Origin: Novosphingobium sp049354825
GTDB lineage: Bacteria; Pseudomonadota; Alphaproteobacteria; Sphingomonadales; Sphingomonadaceae
Length of the DNA: 64,000 nucleotides
Assembly: GCF_049354825.1 (NCBI RefSeq)
Contig: NZ_CP186480.1
Location: 2,418,001 to 2,482,000 of the forward strand
Direction: 5' to 3'
Both the position numbers and the translations under genes were made by a program. Under the pieces are notes generated by a model. The model did no database searches. It saw nothing but the letters and a program-made list of their open reading frames with translations, and had not been told where the DNA came from. Below are positions 1-13,521 of the stretch, in pieces; position 1 is the first letter of the stretch, and each line of letters begins with the position of its first letter.

Positions 1-299
1 CTGCGCTTCACCGCCGCCGCCACCGGCGCATCGGCGCCCAAGAGGGCCGACAGCGCGATCCGCTCGCGCGCCTGGACCCCGCACTTGCTGCCCGCCGTCC
101 AGCGCACCTGGCCGACGATCGACAGCCCTTCGTGGCGAAGTTCCACGAAGCTGCCGCGCGGCGGCGGATCGGTTGCGCGCAGCGACAGGCCGCGCGCCGA
201 CACGTCGCAGATCGTTACCGCGCCCCAGCCGGTGCCGGTGTTGATCTGCGCGGGCAGCAGCACCGCGGTGCGTGGCTCGCGTGGCTTGAGATGTCCCAT
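1..299 (-). CDS. PilZ-domain protein, N-terminal part (cut by window edge)
   Basis: The minus strand reads an open frame from ATG at 299 to the window edge, 99 codons with no stop. It begins MGHLKPREPRTAVLLPAQ and continues with an ICDVSARGLSLRA segment, then a FVELRH-type strand. The basic start followed by a D-x-S-x-x-G motif is typical of PilZ domains, which in many bacteria bind cyclic di-GMP and alter motility or exopolysaccharide output. Many stand-alone sphingomonad PilZ proteins lack a known target, and ligand binding here is inferred. The C-terminus is outside the window. It is transcribed in the same direction as rpoC but a terminator lies between them. Confidence 0.75.
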   Translation of the reverse strand, partial: MGHLKPREPRTAVLLPAQINTGTGWGAVTICDVSARGLSLRATDPPPRGSFVELRHEGLSIVGQVRWTAGSKCGVQARERIALSALLGADAPVAAAVKR

Positions 300-366
300 G
301 CCGTCAGCGATGCCACGGCTGCGCTAAAGCGTTCGCGAGGGTCGCATATGTAAATGCCCGAATGCG

Positions 367-396
367 AAAAGGCCCGCCGGATCGCTCCGGCGGGCC
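367..396 (-). terminator. Rho-independent terminator after rpoC
   Basis: An 11-bp perfect GC-rich stem (371-381 with 386-396) and a four-base loop are followed on the minus strand by a short T run (complement of 367-370). It lies about 24 bp beyond the rpoC stop, so it probably ends the rpoBC transcript. Confidence 0.8.
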
Positions 397-419
397 CTTC
401 GATGTGCTTGTGACCGCGC

Positions 420-4709
<4,290 letters not shown>

Positions 4710-4784
4710 GGTCTTTGTCCCTTACGGGTGAATTCTGAGGGGCTGCGGGGAAGGGGCGGCCCCTGAGGACCGCCCGCAAGCCCG

Positions 4785-8966
<4,182 letters not shown>

Positions 8967-9047
8967 GAGGGGTCTTGCCTCTTTCATCGGGCCGGGAAAC
9001 CGGCGGAAAACTGGTCTGTAGCGCGGGCGATCATGCCGAAAGACGCG

Positions 9048-9098
9048 AAAAGGCCGCAGGGCAAAAGCACCCCTTTCGGGGGCGGCCCGCAGCCTTTT
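9048..9098 (-). promoter_or_regulatory. Leader hairpin upstream of rpoB, possible attenuator
   Basis: On the minus strand the rpoB leader can form a long imperfect hairpin. An arm with AAAAGGCTGCGGGC (9098-9085) pairs with one ending GCGGCCTTTT (9062-9048), allowing a G-U pair or two and a bulge, and an inner CCCC-GAAA-GGGG hairpin sits between. The outer arm ends in four T, so it resembles an intrinsic terminator or attenuator. It lies between the promoter at 9188-9216 and the rpoB start at 8966. Rpo operons in other bacteria have attenuators before rpoB; that this one acts so is inferred. Confidence 0.55.
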
Positions 9099-9187
9099 GC
9101 ATCGGTTGGCAAACCCGGATCCGCTTCCTTCCCGGATCGGCCCCCGCGCATGGGCCGGTCTTGCTCGAAGCGACCGAGCGAGGGCCG

Positions 9188-9216
9188 CATATAGGGAGTG
9201 CCCCCCGCCAAGTCAA
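9188..9216 (-). promoter_or_regulatory. Probable sigma70-type promoter of rpoBC
   Basis: Minus strand TTGACT (9216-9211), a 17-bp spacer and TATATG (9193-9188). The same TTGAC-17-TATATG layout occurs at the rrn promoter (52019-52047). Transcription would start about 215 bases before the rpoB ATG. Confidence 0.75.
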
Positions 9217-9282
9217 ACCCGCCGGCCGAGCAGACGGTCGCGGCGCCCCGTCGTGCAGCACCTGCAAGCCAGCATGACCCCA

Positions 9283-9356
9283 TTATCGTTTTTCGATATT
9301 ATCGATTGACGATATGGCGAATCGCTATTATTGAATATCGATATCGACCATATCGG
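9283..9356 (+). promoter_or_regulatory. AT-rich palindromic operator/promoter region of the DUF2975 unit
   Basis: Only 28 of the 80 bases in 9281-9360 are G or C, in a chromosome of clearly higher GC. The stretch holds at least six copies of a CGATA/TATCG motif. They include a perfect 13-base palindrome (TCGATA-T-TATCGA, 9293-9305), a perfect 10-base palindrome (ATATCGATAT, 9335-9344) and a GCGA-A-TCGC dyad at about 9317-9325. It sits directly before the microprotein/DUF2975/HTH genes. The simplest reading is the operator of the small HTH protein encoded downstream, but binding is inferred. Confidence 0.6.
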
Positions 9357-9367
9357 AGAACAATGAC

Positions 9368-9496
9368 ATGACCGCTACCTCCCGTTCCGCCGCCACCGTC
9401 TTCGCCGCCATCATGCTGGCGGCGCTGTGGCTCCCCACCGTCGCCGTTCCGGCTGCCGCGGCGCCTGACGCCATCGCCGCACCCGTGCTCGTCTGA
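9368..9496 (+). CDS. 42-residue secreted microprotein
   Basis: A short open frame, ATG 9368 to TGA 9494-9496. A GGAG ribosome-binding site lies at 9355-9358. The product has a short polar start (MTATSRSAAT), a hydrophobic stretch from about residue 10 to 27, and an Ala-rich AVPAAAA site that looks like a signal peptidase I cleavage site. Cleavage would leave a peptide of only about ten residues. It is 26 bp upstream of the DUF2975 gene and on the same strand, so the two are probably cotranscribed. I do not recognise a family. It could be a peptide signal, a leader peptide, or a small membrane protein; an overlapping two-codon ATG ACA TGA lies just before it. Confidence 0.55.
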   Translation: MTATSRSAATVFAAIMLAALWLPTVAVPAAAAPDAIAAPVLV

Positions 9497-9522
9497 GCAC
9501 GCCACCGACAGGGAGAGCCGAG

Positions 9523-10068
9523 ATGCCGTTCACGATAAAAGACCCGCTGCTGGCAGGCGCCCGCGTTCTCATAACCGTGTGCATAGGGGCGCTGGGCGTA
9601 GGCATCGGCGCACTCGCCATCGCGCTGCCGGCCATGATCTTCAACCAGACCCGCATCGCCGCCGAGCTGGCGCGCAACGGCACCAGGATCGTCGCGCCGG
9701 ACTTCTTCCTAAGCGTCTGTGCGCTGATCTCCGTCGTTGCGGTGCTGCTGGCGCTGGCGATCTGGTTTCTGGTCGTGCTGCGCCGCATCGTCGCCACCGT
9801 GGCGGCAGGCGATCCCTTCATCGTCGAAAACGCCGATCGGCTGTCGCGCATGGGCTGGATGGCGCTGGCCGGGCAAGTCCTGTCGATCCCGCTGGGGCTG
9901 GTCCTGGTGTGGCTGTCCGGGCTGATCGAGCAAAGCGGCCATGCGCGCCTGGACGACGATTTCGGGTTCTCTCTGGGCGGGGTCGTGCTGGTGCTGGTGT
10001 TGTTCATCCTCGCGCGGGTGTTCCGCCAGGGCGCGCTGATGCGCGACGAACTGGAGGGGACGATCTGA
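9523..10068 (+). CDS. DUF2975 four-helix membrane protein
   Basis: This 181-residue protein has four predicted membrane helices (about residues 15-40, 62-86, 108-132 and 148-166). Between helices 2 and 3 is the GDPFIVENADRLSRMGW segment, and after helix 4 the FRQGALMRDELEGTI tail; both are hallmarks of the DUF2975 family. A good GGGAGAG ribosome-binding site precedes the ATG. The stop overlaps the start of the HTH gene (TGATG), so they are translationally coupled. DUF2975 genes are commonly paired with small Xre/Cro regulators, and the biochemical role is unknown. I infer a membrane partner or sensor for the regulator. Confidence 0.85.
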   Translation: MPFTIKDPLLAGARVLITVCIGALGVGIGALAIALPAMIFNQTRIAAELARNGTRIVAPDFFLSVCALISVVAVLLALAIWFLVVLRRIVATVAAGDPFIVENADRLSRMGWMALAGQVLSIPLGLVLVWLSGLIEQSGHARLDDDFGFSLGGVVLVLVLFILARVFRQGALMRDELEGTI

Positions 10069-10274
10069 TGCCGATCACCGTCCAGCTCGACGACCTTCTC
10101 CACGCCCGCCGCATGACGCTGACCGAACTGGCGGAAAAGGTCGACATCACGCTCGCCAACTTGTCGATCCTCAAGACCGGCAAGGCGCGCGCGGTCCGCT
10201 TCTCCACCCTTGAGGCGATCTGCGCGGCGCTCGAATGTCAGCCCGGTGACCTGCTGTCCTTCGAGACCGACTGA
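10068..10274 (+). CDS. Small Xre/Cro-type HTH regulator paired with DUF2975
   Basis: The 68-residue protein is almost only a helix-turn-helix domain: a LDDLLHARRMTLTELAEKVD first half, the recognition region ITLANLSILKTGKARAVRF, and a closing STLEAICAALECQPGDLL helix pair. This is the pattern of the YozG-like family found next to DUF2975 proteins. No ligand domain is present, so any sensing must come from a partner, most likely the upstream membrane protein. Overlap of its ATG with the DUF2975 stop supports a fixed stoichiometry. I infer that it binds the palindromic region at 9283-9356 and controls its own operon. Confidence 0.88.
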   Translation: MPITVQLDDLLHARRMTLTELAEKVDITLANLSILKTGKARAVRFSTLEAICAALECQPGDLLSFETD

Positions 10275-10290
10275 CGCTTTCGCCGCACGC

Positions 10291-10324
10291 AAAAAAGAAG
10301 CCGGCCCTTTGCGGGGCCGGCTTC
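10291..10324. terminator. Bidirectional terminator between HTH gene and OmpA-like gene
   Basis: An 11-bp perfect stem (10297-10307 with 10314-10324) has six A on its left (a T run for minus-strand transcripts). It separates two convergent genes and can serve both, with the better T run for the minus-strand OmpA-like gene. Confidence 0.8.
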
Positions 10325-10346
10325 CTCGTGTCCGGGGACTGTGCGC

Positions 10347-11036
10347 TTACTGGTTCTTGGCAGCGTCGATCTCGGCCTGCGTGAGCGGGACGATCTTGAT
10401 GTCGACGCGGCGGTTGCGCGGCTCGTTGACGTTGTCGCCGGTCTGGACGGCCAGGCCGGTCTCGCCGAAGCCCTGCCAGCGGATGCGGCTGGTGGGCACG
10501 CCGCGGCTGGTCAGGTAATTGGCGACCGCCTGCGCGCGCTGCTCCGACAGGCGCTGGTTGGTCGAAGCCGAGCCGACGGTGTCGGTGTAACCGTAGACGT
10601 CGATCAGGCTGTTCGGATACTTGACCAGGCTGTCGGCCACGTTGTTGAGCGTGGCCTGGAACGCCGGGTTGATCGAATAGCTTCCGGTGGCGAAGGTCAC
10701 GCCATCGGGCAGGTTGACCAGGATCGCGCTGCCGTTGTCGGTCGAGGTCACGTCGACGCCCGAACCGGCGGTCGATTCCTTCAGTTCCTTGATCTGCTGG
10801 TCCATCTTGTAGCCGACGTAGCCGCCGACCGCGCCGCCCGCGACAGCGCCGACGATACGGCCGGTCTTGCCGCCGATCAGGCCGCCCAGCAGGCCGCCGG
10901 CCAGCACGCCGCCAAGGCCGCCGACAGCGGTACGGGAAATCTTCTTTTCACCGGTGTTGGGGTCGGTGACGCAGGCCGAGACCGAGACCAGCGAAAAGGC
11001 GGCGACGCTCGAAAGCAGGATGCGTGACTTGAACAT
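10347..11036 (-). CDS. OmpA-family peptidoglycan-associated lipoprotein
   Basis: This 229-residue protein starts with a lipoprotein signal peptide ending in the lipobox VSAC (Cys about residue 22), so it should be lipidated. A glycine-zipper region (GGLGGVLAGGLLGGLIGG, then AVAGGAVGGYVGYKM) could insert in or contact a membrane. The C-terminal half is an OmpA/MotB domain with the conserved segment NQRLSEQRAQAVANYL and the NRRVDI end, which binds peptidoglycan. Similar YiaD/YfiB-type proteins tether the outer membrane to the wall. An in-frame ORF extends upstream, but the lipobox fixes the start at 11036. Confidence 0.9.
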   Translation of the reverse strand: MFKSRILLSSVAAFSLVSVSACVTDPNTGEKKISRTAVGGLGGVLAGGLLGGLIGGKTGRIVGAVAGGAVGGYVGYKMDQQIKELKESTAGSGVDVTSTDNGSAILVNLPDGVTFATGSYSINPAFQATLNNVADSLVKYPNSLIDVYGYTDTVGSASTNQRLSEQRAQAVANYLTSRGVPTSRIRWQGFGETGLAVQTGDNVNEPRNRRVDIKIVPLTQAEIDAAKNQ

Positions 11037-11188
11037 GAGGCGAAATCCTTTTTCCCATGGGGCATGGCCGGCCCATGCCGTGGCACGAGCGCGGAACCAC
11101 CGGGGAACGTGTCGCCTGCCGGGTTGTTCCCTTGCCGCGCACCGACCCGGGGCTTCGCGCGGCCCCGCACATCTGCTAGCGGACCGGC

Positions 11189-12508
11189 GTGGCACCTTTT
11201 CCCTGGACCGATGTCCTCGTCATCATCGGCCTGATCCTGCTCAACGGCGTTTTCGCCATGTCCGAACTGGCGATCGTCTCGTCGCGCCCGGCGCGGCTCA
11301 AGGTCGCTGCGGAACGCGGCAGCCGCGGTGCCCGCGTGGCGCTGACGCTGGCCGGCAACCCGGGCAAGTTCCTTTCCACCGCGCAGACCGGCATCACGCT
11401 GGTCGGCATCATCGCCGGTGCCTATTCGGGATCGAGCCTTGGGGGCCCGATCGGTGAAAGGCTGGCGGCGCTGGGCGTGCCTGCAAAGTACGCCCCGGAG
11501 GCCGGCTTCGCAGTTGCCATCGTCGTCACCACGTATCTCAGCCTCGTCATCGGCGAGTTGGTGCCAAAGCAGCTGGCGCTGCGCGCGGCCGAACCGATCG
11601 CCAAGCTGGCGGCGCCGCCGATGGCGATGCTGGCGCGCGTCACCGCGCCGTTCGTGTGGCTGCTCGACCGCTCCTCGCAGCTGATCCTGCGCCTGCTCGG
11701 CGCCAGCCATTCCGGCGATCACGCGGTGACGGCCGAGGAGCTGCAAGTCATCATGGCAGAGGCGACCCGGTCCGGCGCGATCGAGGAGGACGAGCGCGTC
11801 ATCATGACCGGCATCATGCGCCTGGCCGACCGCCCGGTGCGCGAGTTGATGACCCCGCGCACCGAGCTCGACACGATCGATCGCAAGGCCAAGGAGGACG
11901 AGATTCGCGCCGCGCTCAAGGCGACGCCGCACTCGCTGCTGCCGGTCGCCGACGGCAGCCCCGACAACATCGTCGGCGTGATCAAGGTCAAGGACGTCCA
12001 GGCCGCGCTGCTGGCGGGGCGGCGGCTGCAGATCGGGCGGATGATCCGGAAGGCCGAGATCGTGCCCGACCAGCTCGACGCGATGGACGCGCTGCGCCTG
12101 CTCCAGCAATCGGGGGTGGGGATGGCGCTGGTCCACGACGAATACGGCCATCTCGAAGGCGTCGTCACCCCGGCCGACCTGCTGTCGGCGATCGTCGGCA
12201 GCTTCGCCAGCCATGCCGACGCCGGCGACGGCCCGATGATCGTCGAACGTGACGATGGTTCGCTGCTGATTGCGGGCGCCCTGCCGGCCGACGCACTGGC
12301 GGACCGGCTCGGCCTCGACCTTCCCGACGACCGCGATTACGCGACCGCCGCCGGCTATGTGCTGAGCGTGCTCAAACGGCTGCCGGCCGAAGGCGAACAC
12401 TTCACCGAACAGGACTGGCGGTTCGAGGTCGTCGACATGGACGGCCGCAAGATCGACAAGCTGCTGGCCACATGCGAGCGCCCGCGCCGCAAGGTCGAGG
12501 CGGAATAA
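11189..12508 (+). CDS. CNNM/CBS-pair/CorC_HlyC domain membrane protein
   Basis: A 439-residue hemolysin-C/CorC-like protein. Residues about 1-190 form the CNNM (DUF21) membrane domain with several helices and the SELAIVSSRPARL motif. Two CBS domains follow (about 205-330; MTPRTELDTID and MALVHDEYGHLEGVVT mark them), and the CorC_HlyC domain closes the chain. Members are linked to magnesium or cobalt efflux and resistance; that function is taken from the family. Translation is read from GTG 11189 because no ATG lies nearby and the N-terminal helix would otherwise be lost. It is divergent from the OmpA-like lipoprotein, with 152 bp between. Confidence 0.88.
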   Translation: MAPFPWTDVLVIIGLILLNGVFAMSELAIVSSRPARLKVAAERGSRGARVALTLAGNPGKFLSTAQTGITLVGIIAGAYSGSSLGGPIGERLAALGVPAKYAPEAGFAVAIVVTTYLSLVIGELVPKQLALRAAEPIAKLAAPPMAMLARVTAPFVWLLDRSSQLILRLLGASHSGDHAVTAEELQVIMAEATRSGAIEEDERVIMTGIMRLADRPVRELMTPRTELDTIDRKAKEDEIRAALKATPHSLLPVADGSPDNIVGVIKVKDVQAALLAGRRLQIGRMIRKAEIVPDQLDAMDALRLLQQSGVGMALVHDEYGHLEGVVTPADLLSAIVGSFASHADAGDGPMIVERDDGSLLIAGALPADALADRLGLDLPDDRDYATAAGYVLSVLKRLPAEGEHFTEQDWRFEVVDMDGRKIDKLLATCERPRRKVEAE

Positions 12509-12556
12509 CGCTCAGAAAGTCTCCGGGACGGAGCGCCGCCCTGCCCCGGTCGCCGA

Positions 12557-12976
12557 TCAGGCGGTGGGAATGTTGGTCTGCGCGGCCGACTGGTCACCCT
12601 GCGGGGCGGCGACGATGTCGCGCGTCACGGCGCCCTTGGCGACGGTGAAGGTGCCCGGATCGCCCACGGTAGAGCGGATCGCGGGGGCGGCGGTGCCGGC
12701 CTTCATCAGCGCCGATGTTTCCACTTGGCTGCGCGGGGCGGGCGGGCCGAACAGCGCTTCGAGGGCCTGCTGCTGGCTCGACTGATCGGTCGGGCGCGGG
12801 GCGCCGGGCTGCGGCGGGCTGAGCGCGAAATCGGGCGGGACCACCAGCGGGGCCTGGCGCTGGACCGCGAACTCGTCCGGGCGATTGCGGTTGAACAGGC
12901 TGCCGGCACCGCAGCCGGACAGCAGCATGGAGCCGGCGGCGGCGGCGGCGATCAGGGCAGGTTTGGAACGCATCAT
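12557..12976 (-). CDS. DUF3035 family lipoprotein
   Basis: The 139-residue product has a lipoprotein signal with the lipobox LSGC (Cys about 22), followed by a low-complexity Pro/Gln-rich sequence including PPDFALSPPQPG, typical of DUF3035 proteins. Some members are described as the BamF-type subunit of the outer-membrane assembly machine in alphaproteobacteria; that link is from the family and not tested here. Its start (ATGATG at 12976) overlaps the lspA stop as ATGA, so it is translationally coupled to the lipoprotein signal peptidase that would process it. That pairing of enzyme and substrate is neat and may help ensure maturation. Confidence 0.8.
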   Translation of the reverse strand: MMRSKPALIAAAAAGSMLLSGCGAGSLFNRNRPDEFAVQRQAPLVVPPDFALSPPQPGAPRPTDQSSQQQALEALFGPPAPRSQVETSALMKAGTAAPAIRSTVGDPGTFTVAKGAVTRDIVAAPQGDQSAAQTNIPTA

Positions 12977-13521
12977 TGGCTCTCCGGGGACGGCGCCGCG
13001 GCGCCATTTTCCGTAACGGGGGTGTCGGGTTTGGCGGGCTTGTCGCGCGAAAGCAGCGAGCGGGCAAGGATAAAGACCACCCCCAGGCTGATCGCCGCGT
13101 CGGCAAGGTTGAAGACCATGAAGGGGCGAAATTCGCCGAAATGGAGATCGGCGTAATCGACCACGTAGCCGTGCTGGATGCGGTCGACGATGTTGCCAAG
13201 CGCCCCGCCCAGCACCGCGCCCAGTGCGGCGATTTCGGGCATCAGGCGCTCTTTGAGCAGCCAGACCAGCACCACCGCCGCGACCAGTCCCGTCATCGCC
13301 ACCAGCAGCCAGCGCCCGGTCTCGGTCTCGGCCGACAGCAACCCCAGCGAGATGCCGTTGTTCTCTGTCCAGGCCAGGCGGAAGAACGGGACGATCTCTA
13401 TCGTGCCGCGCTCGCGCAGCATCAGCGGGTGGGCGACCGTCCACTTGACCAGCTGGTCGACCGCAAAGATCGCCGCGGCGAGGAACAGGCCGGCGGTGCG
13501 GCGGCTCTTGACCGTGCTCAT
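12973..13521 (-). CDS. lspA: Lipoprotein signal peptidase II
   Basis: Prolipoprotein signal peptidase cleaves signal peptides of lipidated proteins in the inner membrane. The 182-residue chain has four predicted helices. The two catalytic aspartates are in HGYVVDY (Asp122) and FNLADAAI (Asp141), with GNIVDRI before them as expected. The start ATG at 13521 overlaps the ileS stop (ATGA). A longer frame continues upstream inside ileS, but the MSTVKSRR start and spacing fit the family. The lspA-after-ileS order is common in bacteria. Confidence 0.96.
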   Translation of the reverse strand: MSTVKSRRTAGLFLAAAIFAVDQLVKWTVAHPLMLRERGTIEIVPFFRLAWTENNGISLGLLSAETETGRWLLVAMTGLVAAVVLVWLLKERLMPEIAALGAVLGGALGNIVDRIQHGYVVDYADLHFGEFRPFMVFNLADAAISLGVVFILARSLLSRDKPAKPDTPVTENGAAAPSPESQ

